The position numbers and the translations under genes are program-made. The notes under the pieces were generated by a model. The model did no database searches, was not told where the DNA came from, and was given only the letters and a program-made list of their open reading frames with translations. 64,000 nucleotides of DNA, taken from assembly GCF_020103725.1 (NCBI RefSeq), contig NZ_JAHXBG010000022.1, positions 1 to 64,000 of the forward strand. Direction: 5' to 3'. The DNA is from Hyalangium gracile. GTDB lineage: Bacteria > Myxococcota > Myxococcia > Myxococcales > Myxococcaceae. Below, in pieces: positions 7,984 through 17,441 of the stretch. Position 1 is the stretch's first letter. The number at the start of each line of letters is the position of its first letter.

Positions 7984-9501
7984 TCATCCGAAGAGCATGA
8001 GGTTGGGGAGGGGGAAGCCCACGGCGGAGCCGTCCTTCATCTGCCCGCGGACGCGCTCGCCGAGCCAGCCGCTGTTCTTCTCCGCCTTCGACAGGAGGCC
8101 GGAGGCCACCGTGCGCAGCTCGCTCGAGTGGAAGCGCTCGGCGGCCAGCTGGTAGACGGCCTCCATTCCGTGCGAGGCGTTGCGCTTCATCTCCTTATAG
8201 GGCCACTTGCCCTGGTCGAGCGTGGCGGGGCCCACCGCCTCCAGCCCCTTGCGAAGGAGCTGCCCCTCGCGGGTGTTGTAGAGATCGTACCCCTCGGAGC
8301 GCGCCAGCTCGGCGAAGGCCACGAGCGGCTTGAGGGCATAGAGGTGGTAGTGCAGGGACTGGGTCCGCTTGAGCTCCGCGGGCTGCAGGCCGTCCGAGGC
8401 GCGGATGGAGTGCGACACGGCGTCGCGCCACTCCGCCACCTGCTTGTTCAGGAGCGACTTGTTGCCCGTGAGCGACGCCGCCGAGGCGATGAAGAGCATC
8501 CGCCAGTCGTGCCGGTTGTTGTACTTGTCCCCGTTGAAGATGGCGCGCTCGCCGTACTTGGAGACCCAGTCCATCACCTGGGCCTTGGATTCGGGCTTCC
8601 AGCCCGGGTAGTCCTTCAGCGCCTTCATCGAGGTGAAGACCGAGGCCAGCGGGTGGTAGCTGGAGATGCCCGCCTGGCTGGAGCCGAACCCCGGCGTCGT
8701 CGTCTTCGCCCACGCGTCCATGATGCTGATGGCCTTGTCCGCGTACTTCGAGTCCCCCGTCATCGCGTAGGCGTGCGTGAGCGAGTTCATCTGCTCCGTG
8801 AACCGGTTGAGCTGGTGGGTCTGCGTCATGTCGCGGTTCGGGTTCACCACGCCGTCCTGGCCGGGCAGGTAGCGCGGCTCGGGCTTGAAGATGCCGCGGA
8901 TGGGATCTGGCGAGGACTTCAGGTAGCGGTCGGCCATCGCGATGACCTGCTTGCCCGCGGGCGTGTGGGCCTTGGCGCGCAGCGCGGCGTGGTTGCGCGG
9001 ATCCAGCGCGTTGCCATACGGCACCAGCAAGTCCTTGCCGCCCGCGCTCGCGGAGGCCGGAGGCGGCGTGCCGGTGGCCCCCGTCGTCGGAGGAGGCGGC
9101 GTGCCAGGACGGGGCGTCGCGGGCGCGCCGGAGAACCCGTCATTCTCCACCTTGAAGCTCACCGTGTGGACGGTGGGCTTGCCGGACGGATCCGTCACCG
9201 TGACCTTCAGGCTGTACTGCCCGGAGGGGAAGCCCTGGGTGTCCCACCCGTTGGGCTTGCCGTTCTTGTCGCCGAACAGGGCGAAGGGCGGGTGGATCTC
9301 CCGGTGGGAGAAGGACTTGGGGCCCTGGAGGGCGAAGTCGACGCTCTTCACCGAGCCACGGTCCCCCGGCACGTCGACGAACACGCGCCCCTTCACGGTC
9401 TGTCCGTCCGTCAGGCCCCGGATGCCAGCGCGGTTGGCGCGCTCCGGAGCGCGAGCTTCCGGGGACACAGCCAGGGACTGCCGGGTGGAGGTGACGTGCA
9501 T
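7984..9501 (-). CDS. Alginate-lyase-like polysaccharide lyase with N-terminal Ig-like domain
   Basis: 505 residues. Residues about 25-125 look like an Ig-like (Big) domain (GLTDGQTVKGRVFVDV ... YSLKVTVTDPSGK). A Pro/Thr/Gly linker follows at about 130-155, then an alpha/alpha barrel domain of the Alginate_lyase type at about 165-500. Typical elements are LNRFTEQMNSLTHAYAMTGD, KYNNRHDWRM and SLHYHLYALKPL, which resemble the Asn-His and Tyr-containing active-site regions of PL5 lyases. That residue-level assignment is from memory and not aligned. No signal peptide is visible, which is odd for a secreted lyase. The substrate need not be alginate. Confidence 0.8.
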   Translation of the reverse strand: MHVTSTRQSLAVSPEARAPERANRAGIRGLTDGQTVKGRVFVDVPGDRGSVKSVDFALQGPKSFSHREIHPPFALFGDKNGKPNGWDTQGFPSGQYSLKVTVTDPSGKPTVHTVSFKVENDGFSGAPATPRPGTPPPPTTGATGTPPPASASAGGKDLLVPYGNALDPRNHAALRAKAHTPAGKQVIAMADRYLKSSPDPIRGIFKPEPRYLPGQDGVVNPNRDMTQTHQLNRFTEQMNSLTHAYAMTGDSKYADKAISIMDAWAKTTTPGFGSSQAGISSYHPLASVFTSMKALKDYPGWKPESKAQVMDWVSKYGERAIFNGDKYNNRHDWRMLFIASAASLTGNKSLLNKQVAEWRDAVSHSIRASDGLQPAELKRTQSLHYHLYALKPLVAFAELARSEGYDLYNTREGQLLRKGLEAVGPATLDQGKWPYKEMKRNASHGMEAVYQLAAERFHSSELRTVASGLLSKAEKNSGWLGERVRGQMKDGSAVGFPLPNLMLFG

Positions 9502-9701
9502 GGCGGAGGACCTCGTGAGGGGGAGGAGCCGGAGGCCGGATTCCTCGAAGAAGGCGTCGAGGGGCCTCTGTGCAACTCCATGGCCACACGGAAGGTCCTG
9601 GAATCACTGGGGTTGGAGTGCGCCCGCACCCGCGCTGGAGCGGAGGGGCGCAGTCCACGTGTCCCAGGTTGGGGACAGCCGCTGGGGCTTCCCGGGCGGG
9701 C

Positions 9702-10547
9702 CTACGGCTTGCGGCTCGGCGCCTCGGGAGCGAACCACTTGCGCAGCACCTGCGGCGATGAGGAGCGGTAGATGTTGTCGTGGCGCAGGTCCGGCCTGGG
9801 CTCGTACTGCCACTTCAGCTCGGCCGGGGCCTTCTTGCGGAGCACCTCCGCCAGGCTCGCGGCCGCCGGGGCGATGTTGTCCTCGTCGGCGGACGACAGG
9901 TACAGCCTGGCGCGCGGCGCGGGCCAGCGCTCGAGCCGCTGGCTGGCCTTCTTCACCAGCGCCTCGTTGTTCCACCACAGGCTCGGGCTCAAGGCGATGT
10001 AGGTGCCGAACAGCTTCGGCTCCAGGAAGAAGGTCTCGACGATGAACAGCCCCGCCAGCGACTCGCCGATGATCGCCGTCTCGCTCGTCACGCGATACTT
10101 GCGGCTCACGTGGGGCATCAGCTCGTCGCGGATGAAGGCGCGGAACGCCGCCGACCCGCCCACCCGCTTGGCGATCTTGCGGTCCTCGTCGACCTCGGTG
10201 GGGCCAGTCATGTCGCGTCGCCGCTCGGTATTCTCGATGCCCACCAGGACTAGCGGGCGCATCTCCCCGGCCCGGATGGCCGTGTCGATGGTGGTGGCCA
10301 CGTGCGGGAAGTCCTCCTGCAGGCCACCATCCGGCATGTACAGCACCGGATAGCTCGTGGAGCCCGCCGCGTCGTAGCCCGGCGGCGTGTAGACGTTGAT
10401 GCGCCGGGTCTCCTTGAGCTTCGCCGACTCGAGGGTGAACGACTGGTGCGGAGGGGTTGGCTCGGTCTCGGCCAGGGCACGGCCCGCCAGGCCCAGGGTG
10501 AGCACGGCGAACAGGAACAGGCGGGCCAGCTTCATCGACGGTTGCAT
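9702..10547 (-). CDS. Secreted esterase, enterochelin-esterase D-like alpha/beta hydrolase
   Basis: 281 residues. A signal peptide (KLARLFLFAVLTLGLAGRALA) is followed by an esterase_D fold: INVYTPPGYDAAGSTSYPVLYMPDG near the start, the nucleophile elbow IIGESLAG around residue 160, and a late His in LRHDNIYRS. Homologues hydrolyse siderophore, acyl or feruloyl esters, and the substrate here cannot be told. The ATG at 10547 is preferred because GGAGAG lies at the right distance; the GTG directly before it and the ATG at 10535 are alternatives. A roughly 200-base gap separates it from the lyase gene. It is divergent from folC. Confidence 0.85.
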   Translation of the reverse strand: MQPSMKLARLFLFAVLTLGLAGRALAETEPTPPHQSFTLESAKLKETRRINVYTPPGYDAAGSTSYPVLYMPDGGLQEDFPHVATTIDTAIRAGEMRPLVLVGIENTERRRDMTGPTEVDEDRKIAKRVGGSAAFRAFIRDELMPHVSRKYRVTSETAIIGESLAGLFIVETFFLEPKLFGTYIALSPSLWWNNEALVKKASQRLERWPAPRARLYLSSADEDNIAPAAASLAEVLRKKAPAELKWQYEPRPDLRHDNIYRSSSPQVLRKWFAPEAPSRKP

Positions 10548-10609
10548 CACAGGGCTCTCCTTGGCGCGTTTGCGGCGCGCAGGCGCGAGAGTGTAAGCCT
10601 CGCGGCCTC

Positions 10610-11923
10610 ATGACGATGCCCCGAACACCGGACGAGGCGCTGGACTTCTTCTCCCGGCTCAACCCCTCCGTCATCAAGCCGGGCCTGGAGCGCATGCGAG
10701 TGGCGCTCGAGGCCCTGGGCCACCCGGAGCGCCGCTATCGCTCGCTCCATGTGGCGGGCACCAATGGCAAGGGCAGCACCTGCGCCTTCTCCGCTACCGT
10801 CCTGCGCGCCGCCGGCCACAAGGTGGGCCTCTACACCTCGCCGCACCTGGAGCGCGTCACCGAGCGCATCCAGGTGGATGGGGCGGAGATTCCCCGCGAG
10901 CTGCTCGGCCGGCGCATCCTCGAAGTCCTGGAGCGCTACCCCGACGCCGCCGGCACGCCCGCGCCCCTCACGTACTTCGAGTTCGGCACCGTGGTGGCCT
11001 TCTGGCACTTCGCCCAGGAGGCCGTGGACATCGCCGTGCTGGAGACGGGGCTCGGCGGGCGCCTGGACGCCACCAACACCGTGACGCCGCTCGTCACCGC
11101 CATCACGCCCATCTCCTTCGATCATATGGAGTACCTGGGCAACACCCTCGGGGCCATCGCCGGCGAGAAGGCCGGCATCCTCAAGCCCGGCGTCCCCGTC
11201 ATCGTCAGCCGCCAGGAACCCGAGGCCCTCGAGGCCATCACCCGCATCGCCGCGCAGGTGGGCGCCCCCGTGCTGCTGGAGGGCAGGGACTTCACCGGGG
11301 CAGACGCTCCCGGCGGAGGGCTCTCCTACCGGGGGCCGAGGTGGAGCCTGGAGGGCCTCTCGCTCTCCCTGCGTGGGCCCCACCAGCGGCAGAACGCGGC
11401 CGTGGCGCTCGCCGTGCTGGAGCAGCTCGACGCGCGCGGCGTCACCGTCCCTCCGGACGCGGCGCGGACCGGGCTGGCCTCGGCGTACTGGCCCGGCCGG
11501 TTGGAGGAACTGAGCAGGCGACCCACCGTCGTCCTGGACGGTGCCCACAACCCGGGCGGCGTGGCCGTGCTTCTCGAATCGCTCGACTCCGTGTACCCCG
11601 GGCGGCGGCTCCACCTTGTATTCGGCGTGGTGGCCGACAAGGACCGCGCTCTAATGATGCGGGCCCTCTTCCCGCGCTGCGCCTCCGTCCACCTCACGCC
11701 GCTGGACACTCCTCGCTCCCTGGCCCCCGAGCGCTACCTCGAGGAGGCGCGGGCTCTGTGCGCGAATGTACGTGCCTATGCCAGCCTGGACGAGGCCCTG
11801 GCAGGCGCAAGGGCCCTCGTGATGGAGGATGACGTCCTCTTATGTGCGGGCTCCCTGTTTCTGGTGGGAGCAGCCCGCGTTCGGCTCGTGCGAAGCCTTG
11901 GCGCGGTGCAGCAGCGGCAGTAA
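10610..11923 (+). CDS. folC: Bifunctional folylpolyglutamate synthase / dihydrofolate synthase
   Basis: 437 residues, typical of FolC. It adds glutamate to dihydropteroate and to reduced folates in the cytoplasm using ATP. Visible motifs are the P-loop VAGTNGKGSTCAF (about residue 47), YTSPHLERVTERI (omega loop region), ETGLGGRLDATN, ISFDHMEYLGNT, and the Mur-ligase C-terminal element VLDGAHNPGG. No Shine-Dalgarno sequence precedes the ATG; TGTAAG lies 11 bases upstream, so the message may be nearly leaderless. The ATG two codons downstream is an alternative start. The alpha/beta hydrolase follows after 9 bases. Confidence 0.95.
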   Translation: MTMPRTPDEALDFFSRLNPSVIKPGLERMRVALEALGHPERRYRSLHVAGTNGKGSTCAFSATVLRAAGHKVGLYTSPHLERVTERIQVDGAEIPRELLGRRILEVLERYPDAAGTPAPLTYFEFGTVVAFWHFAQEAVDIAVLETGLGGRLDATNTVTPLVTAITPISFDHMEYLGNTLGAIAGEKAGILKPGVPVIVSRQEPEALEAITRIAAQVGAPVLLEGRDFTGADAPGGGLSYRGPRWSLEGLSLSLRGPHQRQNAAVALAVLEQLDARGVTVPPDAARTGLASAYWPGRLEELSRRPTVVLDGAHNPGGVAVLLESLDSVYPGRRLHLVFGVVADKDRALMMRALFPRCASVHLTPLDTPRSLAPERYLEEARALCANVRAYASLDEALAGARALVMEDDVLLCAGSLFLVGAARVRLVRSLGAVQQRQ

Positions 11924-11926
11924 ATT
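11898..11926 (+). promoter_or_regulatory. Sigma-70-like promoter inside the end of folC
   Basis: TTGGCG (11898-11903), a 17-base spacer, then TAAATT (11921-11926), six bases before the ATG of the alpha/beta hydrolase gene. Spacing is ideal and the -10 box matches five of six positions. With the ATG this close, the transcript would be leaderless or nearly so. Read from sequence only. Confidence 0.45.
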
Positions 11927-11932
11927 TCAGAC

Positions 11933-13210
11933 ATGCGCCTGCCGGATGATTGGAGAAACGCAGCTCCAGGTCCGCGGTTACCGACCGTGGACGAGGTGGA
12001 CTTCCGGGCGCTGTACCAGAAGACCAAGTACGTGGTGGAGACGGCGGACGGCTGGTCGCTGATGATGACGCGCTACCGGCCGGTGAAGCAGCCCTTCCCG
12101 CAGCCGCTGTTCGGCGAGGTGCTGCTGCTGGTCCACGGCTTCTCGCAGAACCGCCACGCGTGGACGAGCGGGCAGTTCGTGAAGAACCTGCTCTTCTTCG
12201 GCGTGGACATCCACATCCTGGAGCTGCGCGGCCATGGCAAGAGCTCGCTGGAGTTCCAGCGCGAGCGCGCCGAGCGCTTCCGCCGCCCGCTGCCGCCGGA
12301 CCTCGACTACGACTGGGACATCGACAGCTACTTCCTCTATGACCTGCCCGCGGCCGTCTCCGGGGTGAAGCGCATCACCCGGCGCGACAAGATCTTCTAC
12401 TGCGGGCACTCGATGGGCGGGATGCTGGGCTACGGCTACGCCGGCATCCACGACGACTTCGAGGGCCTCATCACCATCGGCTCGCCGGCGGACCTGGGCC
12501 GCGGCTTCTTCATGCTCAAGGCGCTGGCCATGAGCGCGCCGGCCCTGGGCGGCATGGTGGACATGACGCTGGCCGGGCTCAACGTGCAGGGCAAGCTGGG
12601 CCACCTCGGCCGCTCGCTGCTGGCCAGGGGCGCCAAGGTGGTGAGCGGCGAGCTCGGCAAGCGGCTCGCTCCCCAGCAGGAGCACCGCGACACGCGCTTC
12701 AACTACGTGCCGGTGGACACCTGGCTCAAGTTCGCGGAGAAGCAGCTGGCCCGCGCCGAGGGTCACCCGCTCTACGAGCGGCTGGCCGCGCGCATCAACC
12801 GGCTGAGCAACCCCGCCCGCGTCAGCGGCAAGGACATCCGCTGGCTGCTGCGAGAGGGCGGCGAGCGCGAGCCGCGCAAGGTGCTGGAGCAGTTCGCCCG
12901 GTGGATCCGCCGGGGGGAGATGGTCTGCTACCGCACCGACTACGACTTCAAGCGCGGGTTCTCGAAGATCAAGGTCCCCATGGCCATCATCTTCGGGGAT
13001 CTGGATCCGCTGGCCTCGGTGGAGTCCACCCGGAGCGTCTACCGCGCCGCCAAGAGCGAGTACCTGCTGTGGCGGCCAGTCAAGGGCAACAGCCACATCG
13101 AGCTGACGATGGGGCACGACATCCGGCAGATCTGCTACGACATCAAGAACCTGATCGAGTACGCACGCACCCACCGTGTGCGGTCGCCGGTGCTCCCGCG
13201 CATCCGGTAG
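11933..13210 (+). CDS. Alpha/beta hydrolase (serine hydrolase)
   Basis: 425 residues, long for the fold, with a roughly 55-residue N-terminal extension before LLLVHGFSQNRHAW (oxyanion loop HGF). The nucleophile elbow is FYCGHSMGG around residue 160, the acid is probably the Asp in IIFGDLDPLAS, and the catalytic His is in GNSHIELTMG near the end. A long helical cap region lies between residues about 190 and 330. No signal peptide is seen, so it is probably cytoplasmic or loosely membrane-associated. The substrate is unknown. No ribosome binding site precedes the ATG, but a promoter-like pair ends six bases upstream. Confidence 0.88.
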   Translation: MRLPDDWRNAAPGPRLPTVDEVDFRALYQKTKYVVETADGWSLMMTRYRPVKQPFPQPLFGEVLLLVHGFSQNRHAWTSGQFVKNLLFFGVDIHILELRGHGKSSLEFQRERAERFRRPLPPDLDYDWDIDSYFLYDLPAAVSGVKRITRRDKIFYCGHSMGGMLGYGYAGIHDDFEGLITIGSPADLGRGFFMLKALAMSAPALGGMVDMTLAGLNVQGKLGHLGRSLLARGAKVVSGELGKRLAPQQEHRDTRFNYVPVDTWLKFAEKQLARAEGHPLYERLAARINRLSNPARVSGKDIRWLLREGGEREPRKVLEQFARWIRRGEMVCYRTDYDFKRGFSKIKVPMAIIFGDLDPLASVESTRSVYRAAKSEYLLWRPVKGNSHIELTMGHDIRQICYDIKNLIEYARTHRVRSPVLPRIR

Positions 13211-13238
13211 CCCGTCGAACAGGTCCAGGGCCGGGAAA

Positions 13239-13267
13239 TTGGAGCCAGGGGGCGCTTGCTCTACATT
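13239..13267 (+). promoter_or_regulatory. Sigma-70-like promoter for the AMIN-domain gene
   Basis: TTGGAG (13239-13244), a 17-base spacer and TACATT (13262-13267). It lies 29 bases upstream of the ATG at 13297, in the 86-base gap after the hydrolase gene. Each box matches four of six consensus positions with ideal spacing. Confidence 0.42.
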
Positions 13268-13296
13268 CGCGCTCTCTGAAGAAGGGGTGTCGTTCG

Positions 13297-14793
13297 ATGA
13301 GGTCCCTGGCGGTGTTCATGCTCGGCTGGGTGCTGGTTCCCCTCCTTGCGTTCGCGCAAGAGAAGGTGGAGCTCAACACCATCACGGGCGTGAAGGTGAA
13401 CGGCAGCACGGTGGAGATCACCGGCACCAAGAAGCCGAACTTCACCACCTTCACCATGACGGATCCGCCGCGCCTGGTCATCGACATCTCCGAGGCCATC
13501 CTCAAGGGGGTGCCGGAGGAGACGCGGGTGACCAGCGGCCTCATCACCGGCCTGCGCTCGGCCAACTACGGCTCGGACTCGGCCGCCCTGGCCCGGGTGC
13601 TCATCGGCTACGACCGGGAGGTGGAGACCGACATCCAGGTGACGGGCAACGTCCTGATGGTGAGGGTGCTGGAGGGCGGAGGGCCGCTCGTGGCCCAGGT
13701 GTTCCCCGGCCCCGAGCAGTCCGGCGAGGCCGCCACGGGCCCCACCGCGGCGGAGGCCCAGGCGGGCGCCAACCAGGCGACCGTGGCGGCCCAGCAGGAC
13801 CGGGCGGCGCAGGAGAAGGCCGCCGCGGATTCGGCCGCCGCGGCCCAGCAGGACCGGGCAGCCCAGGAGAAGGCCCAGGCGGATGCGACCGCCGCGGCGA
13901 AGCAGGCCGAGGAGGATCGCCGCAAGCAGGAGGAGGCCGCGCGCGCCGAGGCGGCGAAGAAGGCCGAGGACGAGCGCCGCGCCCAGGAGCTGGCCGCCGC
14001 CGAGGACAAGAAGCGCCAGCAGGAGATTGCCCGCGCGGAGGAGGAGGCCCGCAAGCAGGCCGCGGCCGAGGAGAAGAAGCGCAAGGAGGCGGAGGCGCGC
14101 GCGGAGGCCGAGGTTCGCAAGCAGCAGGAGGCCGACGAGAAGAAGCGAAAGGCGGAGGAGGCCGAGCAGAAGCGTCTGGCCGCCCTGGAGGAGAAGAAGC
14201 GCCGGGCGGAGGAGGCGCGCGCGGAGGTCGAGGCCCGCAAACAGCAGGAGGCCGACGAGAAGAAGCGCAAGGCCGAGGAGGCCGAGCAGAAGCGCCTGGC
14301 CGCCCTGGAGGAGAAGAAGCGCCGGGCGGAGGAGGCCGAGCAGAAGCGCCTGGCCCAGGCCGAGCCGAAGCCGCGTGACGAGGGCGCGCGCCCACCCCGA
14401 GTGGCCGCCGCCGAGCCGCCTCGCCGGGAGGAGCCGGAGAGCCCCTCGGCGGGCTCCGTCTCCGGGCGCCGCGGCATCCTGGAGATCGTCGGTTTCCAAC
14501 AGCGGGACGGCGGCTCGCGTGTCTACGTGCGCACCAGCGAGCCGGTGAGCTACAAGGTCTCCGAGGGCCGCAACGAGATCGTCCTCATGCTGGAGAACAC
14601 GCAGATCGGCAAGGGCAACAACACCCGTGCGCTCGACACCTCGTTCTTCGACACCGCCGTCACTCGCGTGGACCCCACCGTCGGGCCGGATCGCTCCGTG
14701 CGCGTGTCCATCAAGCTCAAGGAGCAGGTGCCCGTCCAGACGCGCCAGGAGGGCAACACCATCTCCCTGGAGTTCGCGCGCCCGAGCCGCTGA
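13297..14793 (+). CDS. Periplasmic AMIN-domain protein with long charged helical repeat
   Basis: 498 residues. A signal peptide (SLAVFMLGWVLVPLLAFAQ) leads into an AMIN domain at about residues 22-130 (VELNTITGVKVNGSTVEITG ... PPRLVIDISEA). Residues about 150-375 are an Ala/Glu/Lys/Gln/Arg-rich coiled coil resembling TolA, built from near-identical repeats such as EEKKRRAEEA and EADEKKRKAEEAEQKRLAALE. A second AMIN-like domain closes the protein (GILEIVGFQQRDGGSRVYVR). AMIN domains bind the cell wall or target proteins to it. The arrangement suggests a periplasm-spanning spacer. lptD follows 12 bases after the stop, so a shared operon for outer-membrane assembly is likely. Confidence 0.85.
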   Translation: MRSLAVFMLGWVLVPLLAFAQEKVELNTITGVKVNGSTVEITGTKKPNFTTFTMTDPPRLVIDISEAILKGVPEETRVTSGLITGLRSANYGSDSAALARVLIGYDREVETDIQVTGNVLMVRVLEGGGPLVAQVFPGPEQSGEAATGPTAAEAQAGANQATVAAQQDRAAQEKAAADSAAAAQQDRAAQEKAQADATAAAKQAEEDRRKQEEAARAEAAKKAEDERRAQELAAAEDKKRQQEIARAEEEARKQAAAEEKKRKEAEARAEAEVRKQQEADEKKRKAEEAEQKRLAALEEKKRRAEEARAEVEARKQQEADEKKRKAEEAEQKRLAALEEKKRRAEEAEQKRLAQAEPKPRDEGARPPRVAAAEPPRREEPESPSAGSVSGRRGILEIVGFQQRDGGSRVYVRTSEPVSYKVSEGRNEIVLMLENTQIGKGNNTRALDTSFFDTAVTRVDPTVGPDRSVRVSIKLKEQVPVQTRQEGNTISLEFARPSR

Positions 14794-14805
14794 GCCGAGA
14801 GGCCC

Positions 14806-17367
14806 ATGAGCCTGTTGCTTCCGGCGACCGTCGCGCTGCTCGTCTCGGCGCAGATTCCGCTGTCCACCCAGATCCAGCTCCCCACCGGGGAGACGGTCGA
14901 GGTGGCGGCGGACTACGTCGTCTACGAGCCAGACCGCCAGCTGCTCACCGCCAAGGGCCACACCGAGCTGCGCACCGCCGAGACGCTGCTGCGCGCGGAC
15001 GAGGTGACGTACGACCAGTCCGCCCAGACGGCGCGCGCCAGCGGCAGTGTGATGTTCGTGAGCGGACAGTTCGCCGCCGTGGCGGACGAGGTGACGGTCG
15101 ACCTCCAGTCCAACGAGGCCAACGTCAAGGGCGGCCTCTTCATGCAGAAGCGCAACGTCACCGCCGAGGCCCTGCGCGCCGCGGAGACGCCCCAGCAGCT
15201 GCGCCAGATGGGCGAGACGCCCGTCCTCATCAGCGGCACCCGCATCAAGCGCACCGGCCCCAACGCCTTCCAGGTGGATGATCTCGCCTTCACCCCGTGC
15301 GAGTGCGGCCCCGGCGAGCCGAGCTGGCGCGTGGAGGCCAACAACGCGAACGTGGCGATGGGCGAGCGCGCCATCCTCACCTGGCCCGTCGTCTACGTGC
15401 ACTCGGTGCCGGTGTTCGCGCTGCCCTGGCTGTACCTGCCGCTGGCCGAGCGCCGCTCCGGCCTGCTGGTGCCGCGCCCCACCACCTCCGGGCTCAACGG
15501 CTTCAGCATCGACCAGCCCGTCTTCTTCACGCTCGGGCGCAGCTACGACATCACCTTCACGCCCGGCTACTACACCGGCGCCTCCCGCGAGAATCACGAT
15601 CTCGGCGGCGGCATCACCCGGCTCGAGCCTCGCTATACGGGCATCCGCGGCCCCCGCCTGCTCACCGAGTTCCGCTACGTGCCCAGCGAGCAGACCCGCG
15701 GGCGGGCCACGCTGGGCGTCGTCTATGATCTGCAGCCCGTCCGCAACCCGGTGGACGGCCTGTTCTTCCGTCCGGGAGGCCCCACCGAGGAGGCCGTCAC
15801 CGAGGCGCGCGGGCTGCGCGGCGAGGCCTCCTGGCAGCACGTGCAGGATCTCGGCAACGGCTTCCGCAACCGGATCGACGCGGCGTTCGTCTCGGACGGC
15901 TACTACACGCGCGATCTCACCGCGGACATCGTCGCCCGGGAGAACCAGTACCTGCGCAGCACCGGCGTGCTCTACCACCGGGGCGAGGAGCACTACGCCG
16001 GCGTGGAGGTCTCCCTCCGCCAGGACATCCGCTGGGCCTTCCACTTCCTGCGCGAGGATCGCGTCCCCGCCGCGGTGGATCCCTCCCGGCCCGTCATCCC
16101 GGGCCCCATCACCTTCCAGGAGCTGCCCGCCCTCACGGTGGCGCTGCCCGAGCAGCGGCTCTTCGGCAGCCGCTGGGCCGCCGGGCTGCGCGCGGAGTTC
16201 ACCCGCCTGTCTCCCTTCACCCGGAGCTTCGGGGACGAGGGAGAGGATGGCCTCTTCGAGCCCTCCCGCCTTCGCGTCATCCCCGGCCCCGATGGGACGC
16301 CCCAGGTCCTCGTGGAGGAGACCCAGTCCGATGGCGTCTTCAACGCCTCGGACCGCGAGGCCCGCGACCGGCTGGACTTCTTCCCCCGGATCGCCACGTC
16401 CTTCGGGGTGGGGCCCTACGCGCGGGTGACGCCCTCGCTGGCGCTCCGGCAGGACTTCTATGTGGGGGAGGTGTCCGGGCGCGTGGCCCAGCGCGGCTAT
16501 CCCTTGCTGGGCGTCGTCGCGGACTCGGAGCTGGCGCGCACCTACGAGCGGGGCGACTCCGCCTGGCGCCACACACTCATGCCCTCCGTGGAGCTGCGAT
16601 ACGTACCCGGCGTGTGGGGAGGCGTCCCCTCGCCAGGTGCCTCGCCCGACCGACCGCCGCAAATCTACGACGAGATTGACGCGGCGCTTCCGGTGGGAGC
16701 CGACGGCCAGGGGCAAGGCTTCCTCCAGGCGGTCGTCGAGGTCGCCCAGTCCCTTCAAATCAAGAAGGGCGACCAGCGCCGCGAGGTGCTCCGCCTGCGC
16801 CTCGGCCAGGGGTTTGATCTGACCCGGCCGGGTCTGACTTTCGGAAACTCAACACAGACCGAGCAGGCTCGAAGGGTGCTGCGCGACTCCTACGCTCGCC
16901 TCCATGCCAGCGCGGGCGTGCTCAACGGCGGGGCCCTGGTCCGCTTCGACCCGAACACCACTCGCATCACCCAGCTCAGCGCGGATGCCTCTATAGACAA
17001 CGGGAAGGGCGAGGCGCTCTACGCCCGTTACGATGATCTGCTGGCGGTGGGGCCTGACCGGCTGCGTCGAGGCATCGACGCCCTGGTTGGTCCGGCTGCG
17101 GAGAGCCAGGCCCGCGCCCAGCTCCTCGTGGCGGGCGCGCGTTTGTCGCTCGGAATCGGACTCGGTCTGCGGTACGAAGCCATCGTGCAGCCACTCGCGA
17201 AGACGGAGTCGCCGCTCGCCCAGCAGGTTCTGGGCGTGTCGTACGGTCCCGCGTGTGACTGCTGGCGCATCGAGGGAGTTGCCACGCTGCGCCGTGGGCA
17301 GAGCAGGCCGGACTTCGGGATGAACCTGAATGTGGCCGGAGTCGGTGCCTTCGGGTCTGGAGGTTGA
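14806..17367 (+). CDS. lptD: LPS-assembly outer-membrane protein LptD
   Basis: 853 residues. A signal peptide (LLLPATVALLVSAQ) precedes an OstA/LptA-like beta-jellyroll (about residues 25-190: ADYVVYEPDRQLLTAKGHTE, GSVMFVSGQFAAVADEV). A long C-terminal beta-barrel follows, with the LptD hallmark VHSVPVFALPWLYLPLAERRSGLLVP. LptD inserts LPS into the outer leaflet with LptE, and the gene implies an LPS-bearing outer membrane. A CEC pair near residues 165-167 could take part in disulphide formation. GAGAGG lies before the ATG. It is transcribed with the AMIN-domain gene. G+C at third positions drops toward the 3' end but the frame stays intact. Confidence 0.92.
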   Translation: MSLLLPATVALLVSAQIPLSTQIQLPTGETVEVAADYVVYEPDRQLLTAKGHTELRTAETLLRADEVTYDQSAQTARASGSVMFVSGQFAAVADEVTVDLQSNEANVKGGLFMQKRNVTAEALRAAETPQQLRQMGETPVLISGTRIKRTGPNAFQVDDLAFTPCECGPGEPSWRVEANNANVAMGERAILTWPVVYVHSVPVFALPWLYLPLAERRSGLLVPRPTTSGLNGFSIDQPVFFTLGRSYDITFTPGYYTGASRENHDLGGGITRLEPRYTGIRGPRLLTEFRYVPSEQTRGRATLGVVYDLQPVRNPVDGLFFRPGGPTEEAVTEARGLRGEASWQHVQDLGNGFRNRIDAAFVSDGYYTRDLTADIVARENQYLRSTGVLYHRGEEHYAGVEVSLRQDIRWAFHFLREDRVPAAVDPSRPVIPGPITFQELPALTVALPEQRLFGSRWAAGLRAEFTRLSPFTRSFGDEGEDGLFEPSRLRVIPGPDGTPQVLVEETQSDGVFNASDREARDRLDFFPRIATSFGVGPYARVTPSLALRQDFYVGEVSGRVAQRGYPLLGVVADSELARTYERGDSAWRHTLMPSVELRYVPGVWGGVPSPGASPDRPPQIYDEIDAALPVGADGQGQGFLQAVVEVAQSLQIKKGDQRREVLRLRLGQGFDLTRPGLTFGNSTQTEQARRVLRDSYARLHASAGVLNGGALVRFDPNTTRITQLSADASIDNGKGEALYARYDDLLAVGPDRLRRGIDALVGPAAESQARAQLLVAGARLSLGIGLGLRYEAIVQPLAKTESPLAQQVLGVSYGPACDCWRIEGVATLRRGQSRPDFGMNLNVAGVGAFGSGG

Positions 17368-17398
17368 CGGACAGAGGAATCCCCGAACGCCGACAGTG

Positions 17399-17417
17399 GT
17401 TGTCATAACCTTACAAC
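17399..17417. promoter_or_regulatory. Inverted repeat upstream of the XRE regulator
   Basis: GTTGT (17399-17403) and ACAAC (17413-17417) flank CATAACCTT, an AT-rich island 24 bases upstream of the regulator's GTG start. Small Cro/C1-type proteins often bind such dyads at their own promoters, so autoregulation is plausible. The assignment rests on position and symmetry only. Confidence 0.3.
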
Positions 17418-17441
17418 GACCCCCAGGAGGGCAGGATTTTC

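Noticed and set aside
13261-16758. Very long minus-strand open frame opposite the AMIN and lptD genes
   Set aside because: Composition (Arg/Gly/Leu/His-rich, no domains, no ribosome binding site) is that of a frame kept open by strong G/C third-position bias of the real genes on the other strand.
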